Source: Buddleja alternifolia
Lineage: Eukaryota; Streptophyta; Magnoliopsida; Lamiales; Scrophulariaceae
Direction of reading: 5' to 3'
DNA length: 64,000 nt
Assembly: GCA_019426215.1 (NCBI GenBank)
Contig: CM033404.1
Location: 2,108,001 to 2,172,000, forward strand
Every line of letters begins with the position of its first letter. Positions within the stretch are counted from its first letter, which is position 1. The notes under the pieces were generated by a model. It was not told where the DNA came from. It ran no database searches and saw only the letters and a list, made by a program, of their open reading frames with translations. The position numbers were made by a program, and so were the translations under genes. Below, in pieces: positions 15,683 through 26,905 of the stretch.

Positions 15683-16909
15683 AAGTGTTATTTCAAGGTG
15701 TATCACTGTATCTATTTTTTTCATGCAATTGTGTGTGAGATTCTCACGCAGTACACTTCAGTGTGTGAAAGAGATAAATACAAAAAGTAACACTCCCGAT
15801 TTACCATAAAAAATCCCCCCTCCATATACAAACATCAAGAACTTGTTTAAACGGGTTTTTGTAAATATAGATTTAAGATATTATTGTTTTTTAGTTAAAA
15901 ATAAATTATTTTGTTGTACTTGTGAATTCACTTATGCGTTTAATTCTTTAAATTTATATAAAAGTAATGTGTAATCTCTAAGTTGATAATTATATAATTT
16001 AAAATGATTCAAATGTTTTTGTATTTAAATCAAAATTATATTAGAAATATTTATTCTCAATTACATTTACTTTAATTTGACAAAAAAAAATGTGTCTGGT
16101 TAAAAGATTTCTTTTTTTTTCCATTTTTTTTTCAAGGTCAATCTCGAATTCTTTGGAAATATATAAACTGGTCTTTAATCATTTTACTTTTGCAAGCATT
16201 CTCATTCAAACCTTTACCACATTCCACACCTGTTTGTACAAATTATCCACTTCTAATTCTATCTCTCTTAAATCTTAATTACTTCTTTATAAGTAGAATT
16301 GTTTGTAAACACTCTTTATTTGAGAGGGTTAACAACGACAAGATTTTGGGTTGATCAACATCCCCTTACGACAATATTAGTTAAATGATAGGTTCGTTAC
16401 GAAAAGATAAACTCCATGTATAACAAGATTGTTTGTGTCTCGTACTTAATCTCAAACCAAGGGTTGCATCATTTTTAGCTAATTAATCATAAAACACTTA
16501 CGTTTCCTATTTCGAGTAGTCCAAACTGTCTTAAAACTCATATATTTCATTTTAATAACTAAAATTATATCAACGTTTACATTAATTAAAATAATAAGGA
16601 TTGCATAACGTCGCTCTTTTCAAATTTTGAATCAATCATTTTTTCGTAAGTGATATGAAATATCATAAAATAAAATGTTTTGTCTATTATAAACATTATA
16701 TTATCTAGTGAGAATAAAATATAATTAGACAAAAGTGAATCGACAACATGGTTGATATAATACATTATCCATGCTTCAACTCGGGAAGATATTTACGTCC
16801 TACTTGCCTGCAGGGACAAAGTATTTGCTGGCTTCATGGATTCCATTGCCAACTTGTGCGAATTATTCAGATATTAATATCCCATGCAACAAATCTTTTA
16901 GCCTTGACC
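15683..16909. other. Intergenic, no gene recognised
   Basis: AT-rich DNA between the LINE remnant and the copia element. Short open frames show no domain features. Nothing else could be supported. Confidence 0.5.
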
Positions 16910-16914
16910 AGATT

Positions 16915-17428
16915 TGTTGTTAAATTTTCAAGATTTGCATGCAATAACATAAATATAAATTCTTTAGATTATCATGTGAAACAATTTGCATAAAATAATA
17001 TAATTTAAAACATATAAAAGTAAGAACGGCTGGCCTGTAGGAGTCACGCCACTTGACGCTGTCCTAAGATCGTGATGGCCTCCCCTCGTGCAGGTACTGT
17101 CGGCTCATCACCACCCCAAGATAAAACCCAAGAAGGTCACGCCGGTGTTTTCTTTGTGAGCACGTTCACAAGAAAACTATGTGAACAAGACCTTATCCTA
17201 GTTGCCCAAAATATAGAGAAAATATAGAAGATGAATGTTGTATGCTTGTGTTGTTTTTTTTAACTAAGACCCCTAGGACCTATTTATAGTGCTAGGATGC
17301 ATGTTGAAACCTACAAATTAAAACACAAATAAATACAATGTGGGAGGTTATGGTCAAAATTGTTAATGCAAATAATGTAAAATATTAAATTTGATTTTTT
17401 GAAGTTTTGAAACTTCCAATTTCCAACA
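16915..17428 (-). repeat. 3' LTR of the copia element
   Basis: 514 bp, bounded by TG and CA. On the minus strand it contains a TATAAATA-type box (plus-strand CTATTTATAG near 17280-17289). A TGTGGGGGAT polypurine-type tract (plus-strand 17429-17438) abuts its inner edge, as expected for the 3' LTR. Confidence 0.92.
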
Positions 17429-17975
17429 ATCCCCCACAAGTTTAAAACTTCAAATGATATATAAAATATATATAAAAGGGCAACTAAATACTATGCAATG
17501 GGTGCAGGAGCCTTCCGGGCTTGAACCTACACTTAGTGTTGATGATTTCCATTTGAGGGAGCCATAATGGACTACGCCTGGAATTAGGTCCCTTGGCCAA
17601 ACTTCAATACATCACACACACAGTATCGACATCGGTCTCAGTTCGCGGGTTAGCGCATTAAAGGCCCTGCGCTCTAATCTTGATTCTCGTGAGGTCTCTA
17701 GGGTTAGCCCAACCCATAGCCACGGCCTATGTATGGCAACTCTCACTTAGGTGAAACCTCCAAGGGTACGTGTGAACTCTACCCCGCGGATTATTTCCCG
17801 CCTTGGTCTCATTAAGGATCAAAGTCAACCTTAACATCACACTACAAAAGCACTATCACCATAGGGACGGGAAGGAGACACTCTCCTCATAAATTAGTGC
17901 TAAACGAGTCACGCATTACAGGTTGTTCCTACCCATTGAACCTTCTTCATGGGGTCTCCAATCACAAAGGTTGGG

Positions 17976-20900
17976 TTACTCCCGGAGGTGACTCCCTTGT
18001 GGGCTTATGCCCATCCCCCTCGATGATTCATAAACACCCTTATTGGGTAGACCTTTAGTCAAATTATCAGCCAAGTTTCTCTCGGACTTGACAAAATTGA
18101 GTGATACCACATTTCTCTTTATTAAAGATTTTACACTTTTATATCTTGCTTGTAAATGTCTACTCATTTTCTTATTAGAATGGGTTTGCTTCACAAGATC
18201 TATCACAGCCTTAGAATCACAATGTATAGATATGGCCGGTAAAGGTTTCTTTACTAATGGAATATCAAGTAAAAGGTCTCTTAGCCATTCAGCAGTTGTA
18301 CAAGTTAAATCTAACGCTATTAACTCAGCTTCCATTGTACTTCTAGAAATAACAGTTTGTTTCTTAGATCCCCAAGTTATCGCTGCTCCCCCCAACATAA
18401 ATACAAAGCCACTAGTAGATTTTATTTCGGAGCTATCGGTAATCCAATTAGCATCACTATACCCTTCAAGTACATTTGGAAAACCTTTATAGTATAAAGA
18501 AAAGTTTAGGGTTCCTCTAAGATACTTAAGAATTCTTTCTAAAGCATTCCAGTGTTCTTTACTAGGATTATGAGTGTATCTACTAAGTCTTCCAACCGCA
18601 TAACATATATCAGGTCTAGTTCTATTAGAAAAATACAATAATGACCCTATAATTTGAGAATATTTCAATTGTGACACGGGTTCTCCCAAATTCTTATTTA
18701 GATGTACATTAGGATCATAAGGAGTAGACATTATCTTACAATCGTAGTAATTAAATTTTTTCAAGAATTTTTCAATAGCAATCGATTGATCTAGTGAGAT
18801 GCCTTCTTTAGTTCTACTAACTTTCATACCCAAAATAATATGAGCTTCACCCAAATCTTTCATTTCAAAGTTATTAGACAAACAATCTTTCACAATTTTA
18901 ATAAAATACAAATTAGACCCAAAAATTAATATATCATCCACATATAAACATAGTATCACATATTCACCATTTTCTTCCTTAGCATAGACACATTTGTCAT
19001 GTTCGTTTGATTTAAACCCATTAGCAAGTATACCCTCATTAAACTTTTCATGCCATTGTTTAGGAGCTTGTTTTAAACCATATAAAGATTTTACTAATTT
19101 ACATACTTTATGTTCTTGCCCTTTAACTTTAAAGCCTTCAGATTGTTGCATGTAAATTTCTTCATCTAAATCTCCATTTAAAAACGCCGTTTTTACATCC
19201 ATTTGATGAATTATTAATTTATGTATAGATGCTAACGCCAGTAAAGTTCTAATAGTTGAAATTCTAGCGACAGGCGAGTAAGTATCAAAATAGTCAATTC
19301 CTTCTTGTTGTGTAAACCCTTTTGCTACTAACCTTGCTTTATATTTATCTATAGACCCATCCGCTTTTAATTTCTTTTTAAAAATCCATTTACATCCTAT
19401 CGGCTTACTACCGGGTGGTAAGTTAGATAATACCCAAGTATTATTTTGAATAATCGAATTATATTCGTCATTTATGGCTTCTTTCCAAAAAGGTGCGTCT
19501 ATAGAAGATATAGCTTCTTCATAAGTTTAGGGATCTCCTTCAACTAAAAATGTAATAAAGTCATCTCCGAAATTCTTTTCTACTCTAGGCCTCTTACTTC
19601 TTCTTAATTCTATAGATTCTTCTTCCTTGTTTTCTAAAATTGAACTGTTAGATGATTCACTTATATAAGATTCTATTCTTGGTGTTTCTAATTCACTTGT
19701 AATTTTTGTCTTAGAAGGGAAAACATCTTCAAAGAAAGTTGCATCTCTAGCCTCAATAATTGTGTTATTAGAAATACCACTAACATCAGAATTAACCACT
19801 AAAAATCTATTCGCACTACTATTTTGAGCATATCCGATAAATATAGCATCTATTGTTTTAGGACCTATTTTCTTCCTTTTAATATCAGGTATAGCTACTT
19901 TTGTTAAACACCCCCACACTTTAAGAAAATTTAGGTTAGGGGCTCTCTTTTTCCACAATTCATAAGGAGTTTTATCATTATCTTTAACAATCACACGATT
20001 AAATATAAAACACGAAGATAAAATAGCTTCCCCCCATAAGTTTTCAGGTGCTCCAGAATTTAATAACATAGAGTTAACCATATCCATTAACGTCCTATTT
20101 TTCCTTTCAGCTACTCCATTTGATTGAGGTGAATAGGGAGGTGTGAATTCATGTATAATACCATTTTCTTCACAAAATTTTTCTAACTCACCCGAAGAAT
20201 ATTCTCCTCCTCTATCTGACCTTAATATTTTAATTTTTTTCTCTAATTGGTTCTCAACCTCAGTTTTATAAATCTTAAATTTTCCAAAGACTTCATCTTT
20301 AGACTTAATAAGATAAATATAACAATATTTAGAAAAGTCATCTATAAATGTTACAAAATATTTATTTCCACCTCTAGTTGGAGTTCTATTTGAATCACAC
20401 ACATCACTATGGATAAGTTCTAAGATAATTGAATCTCTGTGAACCGATTTATAAGCTCTTTTTGTTTGTTTAGCTTGTACACATATTTCACACTTATGAT
20501 CAATATTTACTTGAGATTTTGGAATTAATCCTAAATCCATAAGTCTCTTAACTTTTATATTACTAACATGTCCTAATCTTTTATGCCATAAAATATTAGA
20601 TTCAATATTAAAAATAAAGGAGGAATTTTCATCATTAAAAATATTTAATTTAAACAAACCATCACTTACAAAGCCTTTTCCAATAAAATCATTTTTTCTA
20701 GTTATTACAACTTTATTAGACTCCATAACTAGTTTATAACCATTTTCAACTAAACAAGACCCACTAACTAAATTTCTTCTCACTTCAGGTACGTGTCGCA
20801 CTCCATCTAGGGTTAATGTCTTTCCCGACGTCATTTTTAACTCAACGCTCCCGATCCCATGTATTTGTGCGACAGTGTTGTTTCCTAGTGTCACGCTTCC

Positions 20901-21935
20901 TCCACTTGAGTTCTGATATGTTTTAAACATTGATTTTTCAAAACAAACATGAATATTAGCTCCTGAATCTAACCACCATTCATTATTTTTATATGTAAAG
21001 TTTATTAAGGGAGTTATAGATTCTAACCTGATAGATGGTTCTCCATTGACCAACATGTTTACTTCTTGATTATTAGGCTTAGTGTTGAACCTAGAGTTGA
21101 ACTTCTCGGTCTTCTTGTAGAAACAGTCTTTAGCCATATGATTAGTTCTTCCACACACGAAGCAGGGCTTCTCTATCTTTTCTTTGCCTTTACTATCCTT
21201 ATAGTTTAGTGTCTTAAATCGATTATTATTATTATTATTATGACGGTAGTCTTTCTTCCAATTCTTGTGGTTCATTTTAAACCTATTTCCCCTAGGCTTG
21301 AACCTATTTTGGTTATGGTTTCTTTTATGTTCCACTAGGTTAGCCTTAGCTTTCAACCCTTCTTGTTTAACATTAATCCTATGTTGTTCTTCTACCCTCA
21401 AGGATTTAAAGACTTGACTTAAAGTTAACGACCCTTGTTGATGTCTAAGACCTCTAGCAAAATTAGACCATGAAGGTGGGAGTTTATCAATTAGACATGA
21501 AACTTTATAATCTTCACTAAATTTTGACCCTCCTTCTTCTAAAGGTTTTAGTAAGTCTTGAAATTCATGAATTTGTTCATTAATAGACTTTTCATCAACC
21601 ATTATATATCTTGTAAAAGTAGAGGCATTAAATCTAACAATACTCGCATCATCAATTCCATAATCGGCTTCTAAGGCATCCCAAAGTTCCTTAGCACTAG
21701 TAAAAGTATGATAAACATCGTAAAGTCTTTCAGACAAAGCACTAAGAATACGATTACGACAATGATAGTCTACATTTTCAGGTGTTTGCCAAGAGCTTGA
21801 TTCAATATTTCCATCTATGGCAGACATAAACCCAAGAACGGTCAACCAATATTTCAATTGGTTTTGCCATCTTTTAAAATTTAATCCGTTAAATTTCTCA
21901 GGTTTAACACTACTAGCGTCTTCACGAGATGCCAT
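17976..21935 (-). pseudogene. copia gag-pol polyprotein, interrupted by one premature stop
   Basis: A single reading frame runs from the ATG at 21935 to the stop at 17976-17978, with one internal TAA at 19527-19529. This splits it into an 802-codon part and a pol 3' part whose first ATG is at 19202. In order: gag UBN2-like region; zinc knuckle CFVCGRTNHMAKDC; protease WLDSGANIHVC; integrase HHCC region (HKRLGH ... CEICVQAK) and D-D-E core (HSDVCD, FIDDFSKYCY, NGVAERKNRT); reverse transcriptase with YVDDIL; and RNase H (YSDANW, EAELIAL, HCDSKAV). All key residues I looked for are present, and no frameshift is needed. The stop falls between the integrase C-terminal region and reverse transcriptase, so an intact polyprotein is not expected without readthrough. 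Confidence 0.93.
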
Positions 21936-23120
21936 TGTATTTTTTGTTTTAATTTAATTAGTAACAATAGGAATTAATAAGGGCAAAGAAATGATAAATT
22001 TAAATGAAGCAATTAACTGTAGGAGTCAAAGAAATACTATCAATAACAGCAACACTAACGCTTCACAAATTTAAAATACCACAGATTTGTAACATACACT
22101 AGAAATGAATATGTGAGCAATATATCAAAACACTTAACTCGCATGCAATGGAGTGATAAGAATAAAATCAAATTTGGTCAACCAGTAGTAAAGATCAACC
22201 GAATATTAGAATTTTTAAAGTAATTTATAAATATTAAATCAAGCAATTTTCCCACAATTGATAAGTTTGTAAACGGTTTCTGTTACTATTATTAGCACAC
22301 AACACACAAATAACAAATTTTACCGTTGAATTATTAAATGACACACATACAAGATTTATTAATTAAACGGTATGTAGGAATCAATAAGATAACATCAATA
22401 ATTAATAATTACAAGATTATTTTCAAGTCACAAATATGAGTCAACAAATAATACTCCACTATTTTTAAATTGATAAACGGTTTCAAAGACTAATGCTATC
22501 AAACGAAATAAATAGCAATTTTACCGTTCAGATTACTAGTAAATTTAACATATTAAAATTTAAAACAAAACCGTTTTCCAGCTAATATGCATGTAGTTCA
22601 CTTTTACGTGGCAATAGTTGATGGACTTGTAGGTTTATATCTAGCAAATTAGACACATGTACAGAAACTCTTCAGATGTTAGCTAGCTATCCAAACCAAA
22701 ACCAAAGTAATTTCTGTTAATTTTATATAAACATAATCATCACACAATCATCAACACTTGGCACAATCTTAATGTATTTAATAATTTGTTATTAGTAAAT
22801 CAGTGAACAAATTGTTTCAAATTTGCAGAGAGCATATAATTGCAGAATTGTTTAGAATATTGTTAATATAGAGTATTATATATTGAGAGTAAAAAAAAAA
22901 TTATTTATTTATTTATTTATTTTGTGGTTTTCGTTTTCGTTATACTAAAGAATATATGTAATCATATATCACTTATAGACTTACAGTGAGTGACTTAAAA
23001 AGATATGCAAAATAATAACAACAAAGTATAAGCAGTGAACTAATTGCAGCAGATATGAAATTCAGTAGGCTATAACAGATTAAAATCAGAATTAGAGCAA
23101 CCAATATCACGATCTTAGAT
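21936..23120 (-). other. Long untranslated leader of the copia element
   Basis: About 1.2 kb between the 5' LTR and the gag ATG, AT-rich and without coding features. It contains TTTA repeats at about 22900-22921 and several imperfect internal repeats (ACGGTTTC / TTACCGTT motifs near 22270-22335 and 22475-22530). It might hold packaging or regulatory signals. Confidence 0.6.
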
Positions 23121-23635
23121 TGTTGTTAAATTTTCAAGATTTGCATGCAATAACATAAATATAAATTCTTTAGATTATCATGTGAAACAATTTGCATAAA
23201 ATAATATAATTTAAAACATATAAAAGTAAGAACGGCTGGCCTGTAGGAGTCACGCCATTTGACGCTGTCCTAAGATCGTGATGGCCTCCCCTCGTGCAGG
23301 TACTGTCGGCTCACCACCACCCCAAGATAAAACCCAAGAAGGCCACGCCGGTGTTTTCTTTGTGAGCACGTTCACAAGAAAAGTATGTGAACAAGACCTT
23401 ATCCTAGTTGCCCAAAATATAGAGAAAATATAGAAGATGAATGTTGTATGCTTGTGTTGTTTTTTTTTAACTAAGACCCCTAGGACCTATTTATAGTGCT
23501 AGGATGCATGTTGAAACCTACAAATTAAAACACAAATAAATACAATGTGGGAGGTTATGGTCAAAATTGTTAATGCAAATAATGTAAAATATTAAATATG
23601 ATTTTTTGAAGTTTTGAAACTTCCAATTTCCAACA
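23121..23635 (-). repeat. 5' LTR of the copia element
   Basis: 515 bp, about 99 percent identical to 16915-17428, bounded by TG and CA and followed outside by the AGATT target duplication. On the minus strand this LTR would drive transcription toward lower coordinates. Confidence 0.92.
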
Positions 23636-23682
23636 AGATTAAATATCTAAGTTACAAATATACAAGATCATATTTATATGTA

Positions 23683-23716
<34 letters not shown>

Positions 23717-25438
23717 CTAGTTAGAGGCCACCGCGCAATTAGCGGTGTTAGTGCTCGGTATAATCATAGTTTTGAATCTAAATTTTAATAAAATTAACCA
23801 ACATTTATAGGCGCAAGAACGTAAATATTACAACAAAATTGTACCCACATCTTGAACATAGTTAATTGTACATAGACATTATCTAATATTTACATAACAA
23901 CACTGTACAGTAATTACAAAAAGCAAAAGATATCCAGACTTGAGGTGAGCAAAAGAAGTTATTTTTTCAGCATTACTGGGAGACTAAACAGATTTGTAAA
24001 CTGTAAAGGCATTTATTTATAGATTTTAGGGTGTTTAGGTTGTCAGCAGCTGGGCACCTGTAATAAAGAAAGACGTGATTATTTTTTTAATACAGGCTCT
24101 TCGAAGATTAACAATAGAAAGTTGGAATAAAGATTATGTTGTAATTAAATACGAACGCTAGTCAAAATGTTCTGCTAATAACATGTAGAAGTTACTGTAG
24201 CATTTGATTACCAGGGCGTTAGTTTTGTTAGTTTTCATCAACGGGATAGTTCAACAGTTTGAATGATAGTAGTTGAACCTATATTTAAGCAGAGTATGTA
24301 TTTAGGAATGCGGAATATTTGAAATAAGATATTTCGGGGTCTTTTAAGATTGTCACAAAGAATAGAGTAGTAATAGTACCTCCACATGTACTGGAGCTGG
24401 CCTCTGTGTCGTATTCTATGGTTGATGGTTGGATTTGTTCCAAACTGGCATCTGTATGGTGCTCCATGGGTGATGGTTGTCTTTGTTTTAGATCAAAGAC
24501 AGTATATTGGTATTCTTCGCCGTACTGAGTTTGGATTTTTTTTTTTCGTATATCGGCATTGAATTGTTTACCATGTGAACGTGCATTTACGGCATCACAA
24601 TCAACCTTTTCATTCTACATTGAAATCATTTTGGAAATAATGATTTAGCAATGTTAACTGGAAACAAAAGATTGATTTTCATAACAATATCAGCTGTGGG
24701 TGGAAATTATACATAACTAACCTGTTCATCCTTTTTCATTAGTTCCATTGGAGTTAGGCTGAGAATAGTTTGAGCTATGTCACCAAACAAAACGACCTCT
24801 AGCTCTGTTGTGCTGTCGAAATCAGATGGAAAGCCACCCATGCTAGGTATGAGTCAGGTGGACGCTGCAGAGCATCTGCTTAGGAAAGAGCATGGCAAAC
24901 TTTGTTCTGAATTTTTTTTAAAAAACTACCCTATCATTTATCGAAAACGGATGCACATAGTCCATTGTTTAAGAAGAAAGGTTAATGTATTTGAAAATCC
25001 AAACCTTGACATGGCAACTGTTTTTGCATGGCATACATTGCAAGTAAAACTCCACAAGTAATCTGCGGCCGTTTTGACCACAAAATCAAATTCAACCCAT
25101 GAATCCAAATTTTAGAAACTGAAACAAAGCTAGATAAAACCGAGGAAACAAACCTGAATTTTTTATAACAAAATCTGTAAGAGCTGAAAATCCCAACTTT
25201 TTTTTGCAATTGAAACTTGAAAGATGAACATCACTTTGATAAGATGGGAATGAACGTGGCTCCCTCAGAACAATCCATCTATGCCGTGAACAAATACGTG
25301 TCAGCCGCCTAAAAGTTATGTGGAAACCTAAAACGACGTCGTTTTGATAAAAGGAAGGAAAATAAAAAAAAGGGTGGGATCCAGTGTACACTCAGGGCGA
25401 CGAAGACCTGCCTAGTTCCCCTCTTATATATATGTAGA
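23717..25438 (-). mobile_element. Candidate Helitron-like element, minus strand
   Basis: On the minus strand the proposed 3' end has a perfect 6-bp hairpin (CACCGC/GCGGTG, plus-strand 23729-23747) about 8 nt before a terminal CTAG, followed by T. This is the CTRR-type Helitron terminus. The proposed 5' end starts TCTACATATATATAAGAGGGG, resembling TC-starting plant Helitron ends. Between them lies an RPA-like coding fragment, which plant Helitrons often carry. The base before the 5' TC is T rather than the usual A, and no Rep/helicase is present, so the element would be non-autonomous. The 5' boundary is uncertain. Confidence 0.45.
24380..24830 (-). pseudogene. Replication protein A (RPA1)-like OB-fold fragment, two exons
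   Basis: Minus-strand exon about 24830-24722 encodes ELEVVLFGDIAQTILSLTPM and ends at a GT donor. After a short intron, 24614-24380 encodes DAVNARSHGKQFNADIRKK, then a YGEEYQYTVFDL stretch. The first matches the pattern of the RPA C-terminal OB fold (V-L-F-D/G-x-x-A-x-x-L/I-L). The second matches the 'GK-x-F-x-x-x-I ... Y-x-V' half. Upstream domains, including the zinc ribbon, are not seen and an in-frame stop lies just upstream, so this is a partial copy. Such fragments are common Helitron cargo. Confidence 0.5.
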
Positions 25439-25637
25439 AAGAATAAATTCATGACTTTCTTCTTCTTCTTCTTCTTGAGATTGGATCTAAACATAAAACA
25501 CGCCTTTTTCTTTAATCAACGTGACAAAAAAATAATGAATTAAGTATGATATAGTGTTTCTATATATAATGTTGTGCTTAAACATGATCTTTTAATTGAG
25601 TATTTCTCACGGATCCTTTTAGATCTAAATTCATGAC

Positions 25638-26444
25638 TGATATATATAAAATTGGCTCGAGGCTCGTAGCCTCGTATCCTCGTATAGTTATATAGATCAC
25701 TTATGACTGAGGCTCGTAGCCTCATATTTGCTAACGGTCAGCTAAATTACCACTGTTATACGAGGTTTGGGCATCATAGAAGCATTTACACGAAAGGTCC
25801 TTAATGACACCATAATTGCATAACACTACAAGATCCGCGTGTTTTTAAGTGATCTGGGTCGGGTTGACCCGTGACCTGACCCTACGACCCAAGATCCTAA
25901 CCCTTCATAGCACCACGTGTCATCATCTGTGTGAAACTCCTGTCACTATCAGATCCGTACAACATGAACATCTATAAATACCTCCTCTCAACACATATTT
26001 GTGGGGACAATCTCTAGTCTCAACTCTCTTGAGCTAACATCGTATCCACTGATACCTTGACAATAGACTCGAAGTACGTTCCCAATATACAAATTTAGGC
26101 TACTCAGCCTCGTAGGCATACGACCCAACGAACCAACGACCCTACATATACGACCTACACATACGACCCAACGAACCAACGACCCTACATATACGACCTA
26201 TACATACGACCCAACGAACCAATGACCTTACATATACAACCCTACGATACGACCCAAAAGGATACAAACCCATTAATAGAATTTAAACTTTTGAACTACG
26301 TTATGACTTGATCCTCCAAGGAAGTACGTAGGCAGCTTGGACTAGAATCCAAGTGCAGTCATAAATTTGTCATCACCACCTTTGTGTGCCATACAAAGCA
26401 ACCCAGACTGAGGCAGATTGATCCCCCAAAATCGAGCTAAATCA
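25638..26444. mobile_element. Solo LTR with ATGAC target duplication
   Basis: An 807-bp block starts TGATATATA and ends AAATCA (inverted TGAT/ATCA ends). It is flanked by ATGAC on both sides (25633-25637 and 26445-26449). A TATA box (CTATAAATACC near 25974) followed by a C/T-rich start and the AGTACGTAGGCAGC motif near 26323 are typical of plant Ty3/gypsy LTR promoter and R/U5 regions. No internal region is present, so it likely arose by LTR-LTR recombination. A 43-bp tandem array lies inside. Confidence 0.75.
26120..26261. repeat. 43-bp tandem repeat inside the solo LTR
   Basis: Three units start at 26120, 26163 and 26206, with a partial fourth at 26249. Each begins ACGACCCAACGAACCAACGA and continues CCCTACATATACGACCTA. 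The first two units are nearly identical and the third has several changes. Confidence 0.9.
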
Positions 26445-26743
26445 ATGACTTTCTTCTTCTTTTTGAGATTGGGATCTAGTTTAAAATACATACAGTTATC
26501 TTTACGAAACTCGGAGTTACGTTATTCTGTGATAATAACTAATAAGTTACACTAGTACTTATAACTTTATTTATTAAACCTAATATACATAATTACATTG
26601 AAATATAACATTTTATTGTGATAGAGATAATTTCAATCAACAGTTAACTAAGGGTAACTCAAGTGAAAAATAAATTAGGTTCTAGAGACTATGCAACTAA
26701 TGATGTTTTGGGCTTGGTTTCTCTATATGCATGAGTATAATTT

Positions 26744-26896
26744 GGGTGGTATTTGGCCACTCTCGGGACTTGGGCTCTCGGAAGATCTACACCCTTCATG
26801 TGGATACATACATGGAGGGGACCATGTGAATAAATACATGGGAAGGGTGTAGATCATTTCGAGAGTCCAAATTCAGGGAGTGGCTAAGAATCACCC
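26744..26896. mobile_element. Mutator-like MITE with exact 9-bp target duplication
   Basis: A 153-bp imperfect palindrome. The left arm (GGGTGGTATTTGGCCACTC) mirrors the right (inverted GGGTGATTCTTAGCCACTC), continuing through GAAGATCTACACCCTTC against its inverse. GTATAATTT flanks both ends exactly (26735-26743, 26897-26905). Confidence 0.85.
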
Positions 26897-26905
26897 GTAT
26901 AATTT

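Larger units (their letters stand above)
16910..23640 (-). mobile_element. Complete Ty1/copia LTR retrotransposon, minus strand, with 5-bp target duplication
   Basis: Two LTRs (16915-17428 and 23121-23635) enclose a gag-pol frame on the minus strand. AGATT occurs immediately outside both LTRs (16910-16914 and 23636-23640). The LTRs begin TGTTG and end CAACA. They differ by about five substitutions and a one-base indel over 515 bp, about 99 percent identity, so insertion was recent. Domain order protease-integrase-reverse transcriptase-RNase H places it in Ty1/copia. One in-frame stop interrupts pol. The leader between the 5' LTR and gag is long, about 1.2 kb, and I could not find a clean initiator-Met tRNA primer-binding match just inside the 5' LTR. 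Confidence 0.95.

Noticed and set aside
18043..18492. 149-codon plus-strand frame in the copia element
   Set aside because: Antisense to the reverse transcriptase/RNase H part of pol; no independent features.
24777..25061. 94-codon plus-strand frame within the Helitron-like block
   Set aside because: It is antisense to the better-supported RPA-like reading and shows no family motif.
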